Source: Laccaria trichodermophora
Taxonomy: Eukaryota; Basidiomycota; Agaricomycetes; Agaricales; Hydnangiaceae
Direction: 5' to 3'
Assembly (NCBI GenBank): GCA_018417955.1
Contig: JACTVC010000004.1
Span: 3,038,001 to 3,102,000 of the forward strand
DNA: 64,000 nucleotides
Part shown: piece after piece, positions 30,741-43,627 of the stretch
Position numbering within the stretch: the first letter of the stretch is position 1
How the letters are laid out: each line of letters begins with the position of its first letter
The notes under the pieces: generated by a model
Told to the model about the DNA's origin: nothing
Seen by the model: only the letters and a program-made list of their open reading frames with translations
The model's database searches: none
Translations under genes and position numbers: made by a program

Positions 30741-31130
30741 ATTCAAATATTCACGTTCCGCACCCTCCCTTCCAAATGACCCCACACATCCACCTTGCGG
30801 GTTCACGGGAAAGACATGCACCGCCCTATTCCGTGTCCCAATCGCCAACCACTGCCCATCCTGAGCCGAATCTACACCTTCAACCACCGCCAACGTCCTG
30901 CCACGACGCAAATCGTACAAATGTCACACAGACCCACTCTGCTCCAAATCTGAAGAACCCGGTTGCGGTTGCAAAGCCACGTTTCATGAGCCTCTCCCCC
31001 ACCACCAAAAAGAACCTCAGGAGCCTGGCGTAGTTGAAACACCTCGATGAGATGCCCGTCCCTCAGAATAACAGCCAACGAACCCATCCTTCGAGAACCT
31101 CAAAACCGCGATAGGCTGACTTCGCGAACT
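30732..31130 (-). pseudogene. BCAS3-like WD40 protein remnant, following part, inverted
   Basis: On the minus strand, QPIAVLRFSKDG, LRDGHLIEVFQLRQAPE, LYDLRRGRTLAVVEG and GQWLAIGTRNRAVHVFPVNP match the later propeller segment of the same protein type. The frame shifts after FSKDG and before LYDLRRG. Together with the plus-strand part, the two halves meet tail to tail near 30735. This indicates an inversion within, or independent capture of, two pieces of one gene. Confidence 0.6.
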
Positions 31131-31832
31131 CCGAAACTCAAGCACAACCCGTGGATTTCCCCATTGTCACAAGCGAAGCCAAATCAACCACTCACGCAAG
31201 TTACAAGTGGTAGTTACCATACTACTTATTATATAAATTTTGAACGCTTGTGTTGTTCGAACACGAGTCATCTTGGTTTCACCTTGGTCGTTGAGTTAAA
31301 AGGTTCTTTGTCTGCTACAGAATAAGCTGTATGGGTACGAATCTCAATCTGTATAGGTCTCATCCTGGCGGCAAAGATCAGCATGAAGACTAAAACCACT
31401 TGCTTCGTCAGGGTGAAAATTCCAGGTCACGGGCAATGCCGAGTATGGCACCGTCCGATCCTCTGACCAAGTATCCAGGATCTGCTCTCGGTTTGTAACT
31501 GAATAAAATTGGTTTGTGCACGGCGACATTATAACATCCAAAATAATGTTTCCCAGTTTCAAAATATGTATATGAGTTATTGTGGCTTTTAAATTGCGCG
31601 GACAACCTCGGTTTCGCTGAAGGTTATTGATCCGTAACACGTGACCTGGTCACACACTCTTCTCCTCACCTTTGCTACTTTGCGTAAAAAACCAATAAAA
31701 AACCGGTTGGATTCACTTGCTTAATAGTACAAGTAGTAAAGCCCTTTGCAATATGACAATTGAACCTAAGTAAAATTCATTCTCTCGCTTTTGTCCAGTT
31801 GTTTAGGTAAGCCATACTTCGGTCTGTTACAC
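31131..31832. other. Intergenic, AT-rich, no gene recognised
   Basis: Only short frames are present and none looks coding. Confidence 0.35.
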
Positions 31833-32083
31833 CTACGCATCATCCACTTCAGCCATTATCTGGTCTTCGTCGGCAAGGGAATCCGTTTCAGCCGTTTCCG
31901 AAGTGGACTTCGATAATGCAGTAGAAGTGGCCTTCTCTTTTCCTTTGGCGATCGGACGTTGAATGGGGTTTTTCCCAACTGCAGCTTTCTCTGTTAGTCT
32001 GGTGGCTGGGGTCGATTTAACAGGCGGTTTGCTTGTGTTAATCGAGTTTGTAGCGTTGTTCGGCTTCCGCGTCAGATTCGACT
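31833..32083 (-). CDS. Possible C-terminal exon of an unidentified nuclear-type protein
   Basis: An open minus-strand exon ends at a stop at 31835-31833, preceded by a plausible acceptor (CTGATAG). The product is Lys/Ser/Thr-rich with RPIAKGKEKAT and an acidic end (ADEDQIMAEVDDA). It resembles disordered tails of nuclear proteins, but I cannot assign a family or find a convincing preceding exon. Confidence 0.3.
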
Positions 32084-33391
32084 ACTATCAGGATGCTGTG
32101 CGCATTTAGTTGGTAGACCTTTATTTTTCTAACGTTGTAACGATCACATACCCTTCTTTCCTGTAGTTCTATTTGCGTTCACCCAGCAATTACAGGGTTT
32201 CCTTACACTCCACCATCACCGCTATCATCTCGAAAAATATTTCTGACGCGAGCCTCTTATGTATTACAACTATTGGAATTTTTTATACACCACTTATTGA
32301 GGCAGCCGTGATGCAAGCTACTCGGAGTCAATAATTTTGCCACATTTCGACTCCCCTGATTCTAATTTCAGGATCTCGCTTGAAACACCTTGGTAAGGCT
32401 GACAATCCTACGTGTAAGAGTCCCCTTCAGGACCCCGCCAAGCCTGTACCTCTGAATTTCCAGAACTTTTGTCAGTGGAAGATACTAGCGTGCCACAGCA
32501 CGCATCATACGTACCACTCCCTAACTTCCTCCATTCGCAGTGTATTGTTTTTGTCCAAGCGCAACTCACATATCTACTCCTAAATGTATTATTTAACGCT
32601 TCTCCACAGCAAATGGGCACAGTGGAGCACGCAGACGTACGTATATTTAGAGAAAGAATGATAGCCCCCTCCTCCTTCCAGATCCATCACACTGATACCT
32701 GTAAGTTCTGTTAGTGAAAGATTATGGCGGGCGCGTTGTTTCCCGTATTTTGTACCATTCCTCACATTCCTCCATTCACAGCATGCCAGACGTGGACAAG
32801 AATATCTCACATTCTTTGCCTAAATTCTGAATAGCATCAGCGATTCGCGTTGACAGAGCATAGTGACGTACATTCTGAACAATGTGTAAGGATATGCTCC
32901 TCCTCCCTCGATTCTTCATCGCGCTTAAACCGCACAGATGGATATTCCATCTTGACGTGTCAGAGTCCTATTCGGGTAGTATTCCCGATGTCCTGAGCTT
33001 GTGAGTTCATCAGTTTTGGTGCAAGAAATTTGTGAGCGGGTGTTCGTGCTTACTGTTTGAACTCTCCAATAATACGGTTTCGTGGTTCTGTGATAAAGAA
33101 AGGTTTAAAACTTGTTTATTCATATGGTAAAATCATAATACACTTACCTCTGAAGGAAGTACCAAAGCGCGTAGATTCATTCGGGTGTGGACGACCGCCG
33201 AATGTGTATTCCTTCTCCTCTCATTTTGGACATTCAACTATCAGAAAAAATATTCATCAAGGGTCTGACGGTTGTACATACTTTGATTTGGAATGACCTG
33301 ACTTGAATTTTTCTTGAAGCGTTCTGCGTCTTTCGCGCATGGGAGCCATTCCTGCGTAGTGCATAATTCTGCCTTTGTACGTTTTCGTCTT
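32084..33391. other. Intergenic, no gene recognised
   Basis: Several short frames separated by intron-like sequence, including two similar CCTCCATTCGCAG / CCTCCATTCACAG acceptor-like blocks near 32528 and 32768. No recognisable product. Confidence 0.3.
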
Positions 33392-33600
33392 TCACAGATG
33401 AATTTCGACGGCACTGGCTAAGATGAGCGGGATAGGCGTTGCGCTGAGGATGGTCGTGAATATAGAAATTGGTTCTGCAAAAGGTATATCAGTCGTTCAC
33501 TTCCCCTCGAGCACACAATATTTACTTACCTGATCCAAGCTCGTTCATCGCATCTCCCACGTAACGATCGCCTTGGGCCGTCGATGAGACTCTAAAAGGT
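33392..33600 (-). CDS. Two 3' exons of an unidentified small protein
   Basis: Minus-strand exons join in frame across a GTAAGT...TTTGCAG intron (about 33475-33529). They read AQGDRYVGDAMNELG followed by a hydrophobic, Ile/Leu-rich end (TTILSATPIPLILASAVE) and a stop at 33394-33392. The hydrophobic tail could be a membrane anchor. I do not recognise it, and upstream exons are unclear. Confidence 0.3.
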
Positions 33601-33929
33601 TCGTTAGCGTCGTTCCGCATTTGAATCACTTACCTACTATTTTCTTATACCGTCGACATCATTTAAAATGGCGTGATGATCTGCAGAACGTCAGTCAACA
33701 AGTCCAGATTGAAGCCAACCTTGAGCTTGTGAATTTGTGGATGGACGTTGTGGCTATGGGAAACCGTGCGTAAAAGTTGGTGCGTAACGTGTATAACGTG
33801 TAACGATTGTGACTGACCTCTGACCTCTCACCACCACCTCCACCTACTTTTATTAAGTCCTAAGTTGGCCACCGAGTTAATATCTAATGAACGTAGGTAT
33901 CTACAGTGGATTAAACAGCGTTAAGAAAT

Positions 33930-35343
33930 CATCAAGAACGGCCTACCTTGTAATACCTCAGTCCAAACCTGCACTTGCTCGAAAGGACCCTCCGCCAAAC
34001 CACCAATAATAGAATTGGCAACGTTACCAATGCCAGATTGAAGGGGTAGAAGTGACTTGGGGAGGCAGCCAGCAGCGCCCTATCGACAAGAAATTGATCA
34101 AATGGCCTGCAATGGCGTGACTTTGATCGTTCTACATTATTGGTGATTAGAGCGAACGGAAGGAGAGCGAGGGAAGGGACGAACCTCAGGCGCGTTCTTG
34201 CCCGTGTTGTCAGGCTCGCGGGACTCAACAATGGCACCTACACAATCTGGGTCGATGGGGATGGATGTGAGACCTATCTGGTCCATAGGGTGATTGACGA
34301 GCTGTTTGGGCTGAGTGAGGACAAACGGCCAATTCAAAAAGATGACTGACGTAGGGTTGTCGGTTTGGCGGCGTGAAAGAGTGGTTGATGTCGTGTAGCC
34401 CTTCGAGGCTGGGAATGTGGGTATTGACTGCAATGATAATCTTTTCCGCACTCTGCACTATTTCCGGGGTGGCACCCATGGATGCACCTAACAACCAGTC
34501 AGAATTTGACTTTAAGGAGACCCTTAGGAAGTGAGGAGACACACCGGGAATGATGCTCCCATCTTCTGTGATCGCCGTTGCCTCCACGATTGCCCAGTCG
34601 AGTGGTTTCTTCGGATCGCCATGCTTCTTTCTGAGACTGCAATAACCGTAGGTCAAGTCCTGAGGGAACACTGTTTGTCATGTTAGAGTCAGTAGACCGA
34701 TTCAGTGGTGAAGAAGACCCACTGGAAAGATGCTTGTCGGCGAATTCAATCCGACTGGCGTTGATGCCCCTTGCGACCTCCTTTCCAACTTGATGTGGGT
34801 ATCGACGACCAATCCTGAAAAGTGTACAATCAGTGGGGCTCAAGAGTTTGGAATACGGTCGCATGACATGTCCAGGAATGCCCAGCGATCTTCAACCTCA
34901 GGCCCGACAGAAGCGCCTATGAAGAGGTTGAACTTTTTCTTGGAGTTTTCTTGCATCTTGTTCTTCCGCCAAGTCAGCCATTGCCTGACAATCATAAGCT
35001 TTATAGTCGAAAGATGGGTGAAACATACCGTCGGGACAAGTTTGGGATATCCAACGCCAGTGAACCCAGACCATCCAATCTATAGAGCTCGATTAGGCGA
35101 GGGAGTTGTTGTAGCTCATAAGTACATACATAGTCATCGTTCTGTCAAAGTGTGCAATGAGATGGTGTCCAAAGAAGTCGGAAAAATAAGGATCACCTTG
35201 AAAAGCGGAGCCAAATCCCTCGGATTCGCGAGTTTGCTCAGATAAGCTGGTCGATGAACACGTTCTCGGAGAGCTGCTGACGCGATAGTGGGTGCATTGC
35301 GAAGAAGGGGTGTGGCACGCATGGTGGGAATTGCGTGAGGCAT
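33930..35343 (-). pseudogene. Acetyl-CoA hydrolase / CoA-transferase (ACH1) pseudogene, 5' two-thirds
   Basis: A decayed mitochondrial ACH1, which transfers CoA between succinyl-CoA and acetate. The start is MPHAIPTMRATPLLRN at 35343. Then [160 protein letters not shown] and VQVWTEVLQ, across several introns. An extra A in an A-run before FNLFIG shifts the frame. Another break lies around the HLINF/LLPLQ junction, and homology ends after VQVWTEVLQ, so the catalytic C-terminal half is lost. Introns are retained. Confidence 0.88.
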
Positions 35344-35939
35344 TCCCCACTGCGTCTATAAATAAGGTAATGAATGACGCAATGGAGTTGTAGAGTGGCC
35401 AGCTCGAGTTTCTAAGGATCTTCCGACAGGCCCTACCCCACTCCTCGAACTTCCTCCGACACCTACAAGCTGGAGCAGGCATCGGACGTGGGCTGGGAGT
35501 GCTTTTCAGCGCCATTGTTTGAGGCTCTCAGGGACAGTGGGAAAATCTTGTCACGGTGTGATTGTATTGCGGCCTTTAGACTTGAGCGTTATTCTACTGT
35601 TCTCCGAGCTCTCGAGATCTAATGCCAGCGACAACCTGCAGAGTACCAACAGTTACATAGCCCAACCTCATCTTCTTCCCCGACGTTTCAATCTTCTCCC
35701 TCGGGCCTCGTCTCGCTCCACGCATACCAGCTACATTTGACGACAACACGCTGGACAGACCAACGTGAGGTGGTGACGACCATTTAGCAAGGGTTGGCGA
35801 GCGAGGGCGATGGCTTGGTTTCAGGCGATGGTGATTGACTGGTAGGCGACGGACGACACATCGACGGCTGCTTGGATATTTGGTAAGTCTTCTACAACTT
35901 TACAGAATTTGTGGCCGCTCACGTACCCTCCTTCAAAAG
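35344..35939. other. Intergenic between the ACH1 remnant and the repeat family, no gene recognised
   Basis: Likely the former ACH1 promoter side. No recognisable coding sequence. Confidence 0.3.
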
Positions 35940-37448
35940 TCACAGCGACCCCCTAGAGTTCAAATGAAGGTAAGCAGACGAAATGACGCTTATGAGAGAA
36001 AAACGACTTACGTCCGCGAGTAGGACGTCCCAAAGAACAGTACTCCGAGGTTACGACCACAAGCCAGATCTCCGCCGTGATGGTGAGGCAGTGCGAGAAC
36101 GTGGGCGTTGGGACGACGATTGGTTGGAAGCAAATGGGAAGCAGGACGGGAAGCTTTGTTTTGGCTTCAATACAGGTAAGTTGACGCAGTGACCGTGCGT
36201 GAAACATTTCACGTACGTTGGTAGCCAGAACCTTCCCAACTTTTGGGTTCACGGTCGCACATTCTCCCCGGGCGATACTACTACCTCACCGATGCTTTCA
36301 AGCGGCGCGGACGAAAGGATTTATGGAGTCAACGAGGACAGTTGCCATGTTGTGGTGGTCGGAGAGACCGATAGCGCCTTTGACATTGCGTAAGTCGTTG
36401 GCAACTGAACTTTATCATAACTAAAATACCTCTTATTGTAGAACTCACATGTTTCGTTGATACTCCTGAATGGTTGTGGGCAAAGGGATTGACAGTGGGC
36501 GCTTGCGGTCGCAGGGTAGAGGCATACATTGACGAAGAATCCATTCTCCCCAACTAGAAACGTCAAGTAAGTTTTCTTCCTTGATCTACGGGTTAAACGA
36601 CGACACTGACCTGATATCGAGATCATCCAATAAAGCCTAGAGTGCAAAAAAGGAGTCAAATGCAGGTAAGCCGACGAAACGGCACTGATGAGAGAACAAC
36701 GACTTACGTTCGTGAGTAGCACGACGACAAGCGAGATCTCTGCCGTCACGAATGACAACATAAGCGAAAACTCCTACTGCAGGACGGTGAGGCGGTGCGA
36801 GAACGTGGGCGTTGGGGCGACGATGGGTTGGAAGCGGCTGGGAGGGGAAGCTCTCTGCTATCACATTCAGTAAGCAGTCTATAGCACCATTCCACTATTC
36901 AAAGTCACTAACCTTTTGTGCAACAAAGCCGCCGAGTTTTCGCTTCAATGCTGGTAAGTCGACGCAGTGACCGTCCGTGAAGGATTTGACGTACCTTCGT
37001 AGCCAGAACCTCCCCAACTGTTGGGTTCACAGTCGCACGTCCTCCCCGGCCAATATGACTTCACCGATGGTCTTAAGCGGCGCACACGAATGGGTTCATG
37101 GAGTTGGCCAGGACAGTTGGCATGTGTGGTGATCGGAGTCCTGAAACGACGAGCGAGCACATCAGCGACGTGGGGAGGTGAAGCAGATCGGGGGACTCAC
37201 TGTAGGCGGCATCCAAGACGACTTTAACGACCGGCGGAGGACGACCACGATCACTGTAGAGGACAATAAGCGCGAATAGGATGATGGGGGGCGGACTCAC
37301 GATTGAGGATAATGATGACGGGCGAGTTGGAGTTGTGAGAGGTGGAGAATAGGTGGGGGAAGAGGGAGGGAGGAGGAGGAGAGGAGGCTAGGAAGGTAAG
37401 TTGGGAAATTGGATGCTCGAAAACCTAGCTAACCCAGCCCTTTTATAC
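35940..37448 (-). repeat. Dispersed repeat family, copies A and B in tandem (minus orientation)
   Basis: Two diverged units (A about 35940-36600, B about 36620-37448) share recognisable modules. One has ATGAGAGAAnnACGACTTACGT. One has GAGAACGTGGGCGTTGGG. One has GGTAGCCAGAACCTnCCCAAC followed by TTGGGTTCAC and a CGCAC...CTCCCCG stretch. Unit B begins, on the minus strand, with a promoter-like GTATAAAAGGGCTGGGTTAG (37448-37429) and an exon-like block reading VVKVVLDAAY before a GTGAGT donor. A third copy (C) lies in opposite orientation at 55396-56770 with the same promoter block and intron layout. It could be a small gene family turned repeat, or a non-autonomous transposon. No known domain is visible. 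Confidence 0.6.
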
Positions 37449-37787
37449 GTTCAGGGCGTGACTATTGTAGCCAAGGTGGTTACAGGGTCTGTCAACATTG
37501 CAAATCCAGAAACTTGACGTGGAGGAATGGGTCTGGTACATTTTGGTTAGTTCTATTTTGTCTTCTAATTGCCGGAATTCATCTCCACGAATATCTTACA
37601 TACATAGATATTCTTTTGAGCCGATCTGGCGTCCTGAAACCCCCGAAGCGTAGTTTCCTCTACCCGCCGATTTTTCATAAAGCTATGTACCTCGGCTTGG
37701 ACTGAACGATAGGACTTGTACATTAGCCACTGACTTCAGAATATCTACTATACCCCACTCCATAAAATATCATACGAGCGGATTAAA
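37449..37787. other. Intergenic, no gene recognised
   Basis: AT-richer sequence upstream of repeat copy B; nothing recognisable. Confidence 0.3.
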
Positions 37788-38300
37788 TGGAATTCAAAGG
37801 TACACGAATGTTCATGCATAAATCGGCGTTGCCTATCGTCCAGCACCAGAAAATCCAAAAAGGAAAAGCAAAGATATATCGAATACATCACCCGAGTAGG
37901 ACCCTGGCACGTAAAGCTGTCAGTTTCAAGGAGAAACTCCAAGCGCGGCGTTTTGAAGATATGGCAATGGGGAGGAGGAGGACATGGAACATCGACGATC
38001 AGTATTTGCTCAAGCCTCTTCACATGAATAAATTCTATCACTACTAAATAAATACAAGGGTGCATGTATTAACTAAAGAGATTACACGACTGGGATACGA
38101 CAAAGGCGGAAATGGGGATATTGTGCAAAGATGCGCGATCCCCGCTCGCAATCTTCCGGAGACAAAAGTGCCTGAATATTTGGTACAGAATGGCGGGAAT
38201 ATTATTAGAACAAGACCCCGAACCGTAATTCCGTCAGTTTCAAGGGGAAAGTCCAAGCGCGACGATTGCAGCGCGGATGATGGGGTGAGATTAAAAGGGC
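37788..38300. repeat. Diverged direct repeat, about 318-bp period
   Basis: GTCAGTTTCAAGGAGAAA, closely followed by CTCCAAGCGCGGCG (37918-37950), recurs with few changes at 38236-38268. Weaker similarity extends upstream in both units. On the minus strand the two units give related peptides (PRLEFLLETDS / SRLDFPLETDG), so this may be an old duplicated exon. Confidence 0.45.
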
Positions 38301-41300
38301 AATAACAACAGAGCTGGAATGGCGGGAAGGAGCGGAGGAGGTGTGTATTAAGGGTAAGCAGGGGAAAAGTCGCATGACCAACGATTGATGGAAGAAAGGA
38401 GGAAGACTCCATGACGGAGGAAAACAATCTTGGGTATAATGAGCGTAAGCCACCCGTCTTTGAATTGAATGTTCGGATAACCACCTCGTACTTCCGAAAC
38501 TCAGCAGATCTGATCAGGCCATACACAAAGAAATGTAGTCTTTCTGAAACTGGAACCGCATCCCACGCCGTCCCGGATAAAACTCGCCCACTGCTTGTCT
38601 AAAGGAAGGAAACCGGGCCGCTGCTGCCGTGATGATGTAAGATTGTTCTTCTCTGATCAAGATCAAGACGACTATCATGTACAATTTCCAGTGTACGTTT
38701 TTTCGGGACTCACATGAATACGACGCGGATCAACACATACATGCAGCGCACAGACCATAAAGCGGTCTGGATTGCTCGTTCCGTCTGCAAGTCTCACTAT
38801 TTTTGAGACTGCAAGACCATGAAGCGGGCAGGCTCAAAAGGCAAGACAACAGCAAGCTTCCTCTCGCTTTGCGCAGGTTTAATGAAACAGAAGGGCGAGG
38901 CGTTAAACGTGAGTATACGTTGGTCTTTGAGAAGGAGCTGACTTTGATACATTGTTAGAACGTCGGTTCGACAGAGATGAAGGAGAGTAAGTTGGATCGT
39001 ACGATTGGTGGAGATGAAGGTACGCTCCATCTTTGATATTACAACGCTTAACACTGGTTGTGATGTTTATAGGGCGATAAATTCTGATGGTTGCGGGAAA
39101 CCTAACGCCATGGTCTTTTAGTTTCATCACGGTGGACGAGTTGACAGGCGAGCCCACATACCATACTTCAACTCTTTATCCCATCATTCCCTTCCTTCTG
39201 ACAGCGAATTGGCCTTCATGCAGAGTTCTTGAAGAATTCGCGGATCGTCTCATGACAAAGTAAGCTTCGAGGTACGTCTATCTATCTCTTGCCGGGAATA
39301 TCTTCTACGCTACATCCTGTCTATAGGCCTATCCCGAACTCAAGAGTCATAATAGAGCTTCGAGGTCGAGGTGAATTCTCTGCATATTCTCATCCTAGTT
39401 TGCTGATCCCTTACTTGGTAGCTGAATACGCACGCGTCGCGTGTCTCTGAGGATTGTCTGATCTTAAAGAGCTCTGTGCTCCACGCAATGTGAGGTTGTT
39501 CTGTTCATGGAGAGGGTGTTTGTTGCGCTGGAAGAGTTTCGAGCGGAGCGCCGGTATGTCCCCTATAGCCGTCTCAGGCGAGTTCTCTTGACAGTCTTTA
39601 TCAGACATGGTGTTTTCGACTCGTATCTCCCCGTCTTCGTTATGAGGAAACACCATCCCCATCGGTATCTCTTCGCTTGTTATGTGTACCAACACCATCT
39701 CACACAAATAGGAGCTATCGTTGTCGAGCTGGTTTGCCGCTCCCTCCTCCTCCAACGTGTCTGCGCTAACATTCAAGATATAAAGGTGGACAAAGCGATT
39801 AAACGGGAGTTCTCACGCAACGCACGCTGAGGTTGTGGTGGCCCTGAGATATGTCCGAGCATGGACATCAGGACCGGATGCCAACCCAAATCAGTATATC
39901 TTCTATCCATTTTCGTGCATGCTTACCAATGCGTGGGTTGTGGTAGGTGTCCTGCCGGGTGCGCAGCTTATGCATGGACATCTTGAGATCGCTAGCCTGA
40001 GACAGCATGATCCTGTTGCGCTGCCGCCGAGAAATGTGCTGGAGTGGTGTCGGAATTATATTTCTATACGATTAAAGCTGGATTGTTTACCGGTGCGCCT
40101 TCTCGTTAGCAAGTTACTTTTGTTTTTGAGCATTCCTAATGTTGGTGTTAGTTATACTTTGTCTTCCATCATTTTTGACGTCGTCTGCGACTTTTGCGTT
40201 AAGTGAGGGTTGTTCTTTGTTGAGCGTTTTATTTTTTGATTCGTCTTTGCATTTAGAAAAGCGCTCGGTTTGAGCAATGCGCGCGACCTCTACTCGTTTA
40301 TCAGCTCCCACTCACAAAGTATAGAGCATACGATACGACATACAGTCTCATCGCTCTACTCACAGCGACTTTTGCTGCGGCTCCGAACCAGGTAACGCCG
40401 ACGGCCTCGCAATGGTGTGCGCCATGGCGTTCCCCATTTTCTTCTTTGTCAAACTCAATTGTTCGATCGATCCTGTGGCGGACCCTGTCTATTGCCACTG
40501 TGTGTTAGTTATCCATATTTCGGATCCAGGATCTCCAAGATCGGGCATTTCTGTTACTTGGGTGCGTCTTTATGGCCGAGCGTGGAGGATTACCTTGGCT
40601 GATGGTATTGTATAAACGATTCGTTCTGGTAGCGGTTGCCCCTGTAGCTGCACTCGTAACCTTCATTGTTTTATATTAATGGCAACCTTCTCAATGCTCT
40701 CGTTTGATTCAGCATTTTTCTACGCAGCAACAACCAGTCAGCGGTGCCAAAGAGTTCACGAGCCACTTCGACCTCCAAGATCCGATTATTATCTATTGCT
40801 CGATCGTTTATTTCGCGCGCTTGAAAGATGAGAGAGAGGTGCGGGAAGTTATCAAAAGCCTTCTGGCCGTTCGGTTCAAGCTAAAAGATTCTGCTGCGCT
40901 TAAAGCTAACGTTTCTTAGGAGGTGGGGATTCTTTTTCACCTTCGATCCTTGAGGCAATTGCTCATGTTTTTGGAGCCTTCACTCCGTGGGCGCTGGCCA
41001 GAAAACGATATCAGGATGTTTTGGATTTCCAAATGTAGGTGAAACATTGGTTATCGGGACGAATGTTGAATGTGTGTTCCCAGATCTAATACATATTCCC
41101 TCTTCCACTTGAGGTCCGTCGTCAAACTTAATTCAAAATGGCCACGCGTGTTTCACCGCCGGGCGAGGCTTACCGAAGTGTCACAAACTTACGCTCAACC
41201 GCCTTATTCCGTTGCAGAGTCAAGTGCTTGTTCCCATCGTCCTAGCGCGTCTTCCCAACGAGGAACCAATATGTCCACAGGGACAGCACAACCGCAGCGG

Positions 41301-41749
41301 CAGGAAGACTCGGCGGTGAATTGATCCTCGGTGACCAGTGGTGTAAGTTAACAATATTCAAATTAAACTAATAGGGGCCGTAGTTCCCTAATAAAAATAT
41401 AGGCTACGAAACAAGTGAAAGATGCATCATAAGTAAAATGGCGCATATACATAATGCCCAGTGTTCTACAAGAATCTTCCTCATATCCTTGATGAACTTC
41501 TTTGTCTGTGTCGATATGCCAGGCATGGTTGAACCCTTTGCCAATGTAAGATCAAACGCACTGATAACAGCTAGCACATCTCCTTGAAAATCGCTTTCAG
41601 TTTAGCCTGACCTTGAAACAACGATTCAACCTAGGTGGGAAGACTAGTCTGAGGTCACGTGCTAGTTGATCAACTTGGATTATTACGATCGTGCAATCCT
41701 TTCACCTTTGCTTCCACCACCACAGTCCAACTAGCTTGTTACTCCCTCG
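38301..41749. other. Long region with unassigned open frames
   Basis: Plus-strand frames at 39507-39830 (with YLPVFVMRKHHPHRYLFACY), 39835-40206, 40412-40615 and 40704-40919 (DLQDPIIIYCSIVYFARLKD) look more coding-like than background. I cannot join them into a recognisable protein, and no known domain is visible. A decayed gene is the simplest reading. Confidence 0.3.
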
Positions 41750-42672
41750 ATGGCAGACGTCCAACCCCTTCCTGATCAACCTGATTTCGCCCGACTCTCG
41801 GTTCTATTGGCCGAGGTCGCCACTCATGTGGCGAGAATCCCAAACGCCGCCCCCGAGCCAAACACCATTACCGCTGAGGATCTGCGGGCAGGTTCTACTG
41901 ACTTCTACATTTTGGACCTGAACTGATCCTTTATTATCAGACTGCTCTCCAAGACTCATCAGCTGTTATACTTGAGGCGCTGCGCGCAAGCGAGGAGCGC
42001 ATTATGACTAAAATCAACCAGCAGTATATCTCCCACCATTTCATTTATGATTAGAACTTGATTTCTCTAGGGCCACCTTACTGACTCTCCGCCTTCACAA
42101 TTCAAAATGCCCACATGACGCCCTACTCAGATACCCTGCTGGAATCAATCCCCAGTATTTCCCACAAAACAAAACTGAACTATATCAAATGAAAGGTGAA
42201 TACCTCTCAAGAATACTTCAATCCCTGCTGCTTCTGACCTAATTTCTAGGTCCTGTTTGTATTCAGATGGGAGCAGCTCTGGGGATGGAGCCTTTTCCCA
42301 ATACCATGAATGTCGACAGCCGGCGTGCAAAAATCATAGAGTACTTGGGTGCGATTTAGATAGATATGTAACTAGACCTTGAATTGTAGCTTGTGCAACC
42401 TGGAAAATTTTAGCTCAGTTTTACCTTGACTCAATGCCTAATCGTGTTGAGTAAGTTGTATCTCCCATTAACGGAATGACCTGTTCACTTAGAGGCGTCT
42501 AGACTCTCTTATCCGATGTTGCAGCACTATATCGTCGACAAACTCTCGCGTCATCGAAAAGTCAGATGATGTACCATCAACAACTGCTTTCAAGAGAGGG
42601 GACACATTTGAACACCTTCCACAGGTTGAGAGACAGAGGAAATGCAAAGATGACAATGGGGAATGCCTCTGA
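41750..42672 (+). CDS. Small unidentified protein of agaric type, apparently intact
   Basis: The start is ATG at 41750 (MADVQPLPDQPDF). Exons join in frame: 41750-41891, 41963-42023, 42071-42195, 42250-42348, and 42390 onward. Introns run from 47 to 71 bp with GT-AG ends. The product has a short amphipathic helix region (LSVLLAEVATHVARI, EALRASEERIMTKI), then LHNSKCPHDALLRYPAGINP and a motif FPQNKTELYQMKGP. It resembles small uncharacterised proteins common in mushroom genomes, but I cannot name a function. The 3' end is uncertain: a stop at 42452-42454, or splicing there (GTAAGT) to an exon ending at 42672. It is one of the few frames here without an obvious lesion. Confidence 0.5.
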
Positions 42673-43627
42673 TGTCAGGCAAGTCCATCGTGTGTCAGAC
42701 TCAGAACGGAATCTAACCTACGTTGTAGTGCCCACGCTTCGACTCGATGCCTATCACCCTCATAAACTATTCCTGCAAATTCGACGGCAAGGAGCAGGGT
42801 GTGTATACGGCTACGTCCTAGTGGTGAATCAAAACACGCTCAAACATTTTCATTGCAAGCGCTAAGTGGATACCGCATTTTTTTTCCACCCATACACTTT
42901 TTCGACCTTCCCCCTACTTCAACTGTACCCCTTTTGTCTAGGTGGTTGGCCTGTGTTCAGCACACACCCATCTCTTTCCTCCTTTCGTAACTCGTTCCGT
43001 TCCTTTCTGGATCAGCCTACTCGATGCCCATTCCTTTTCGTTATCGAGACTTAGATCGATGAATCGGCCCCCATCTTTCTATTCCTTTTCCCCATTTACT
43101 GTTGTTCATCAACCAACCTCTCAACAGCAGCCATATTCTAACACTCTGGCGGATGCAATATTGGAACATCCGAGACCATTAGACTTCTGGCAATACCATG
43201 GCGGACGGCCGAGGCAAAGAATGCCTTCGCTTCAGCATCATGGAGGACTCAATGTTGACTCGATGTGTTTGTCTTGTGTAGGGAGTAATGAGGTACTTAT
43301 ATGACGTGTACGTCTTCCTCCAGACTCCACTCCGAGTCATTCTCACCTGCTCACTTTACCTCGTCTAGTACCTATCTACATTATGCGAACATAAGAGGGG
43401 CCAGCGAGAAGATAATGTAAATATATATTCAGGTCAATTATCCTGAAAGGTTTTCGGGCAATTTCTGTTGGTCTGCCGATCTCAAATTCAGAGCATTAGT
43501 TGTGAACAGTGGGCTCGCGACTCGGAGCGCAAATCTTCATTTCATCAAAGTCAGAACATTTCCTTTCAAATTCTCTGATTCAAAGACATTCCTACGCAAG
43601 TAAACTTTGAAATGGCGACCTCCATCT
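42673..43627. other. Intergenic, pyrimidine-rich in part, no gene recognised
   Basis: 42880-43090 is C/T-rich on the plus strand. Short frames only. The last part is the 3' flank of the caspase-like remnant. Confidence 0.3.

Noticed and set aside
30005..31033. 342-codon plus-strand open frame
   Set aside because: Its second half is the antisense shadow of the minus-strand WD40 remnant and its start lies in the inverted-repeat arm, so it is not one gene.
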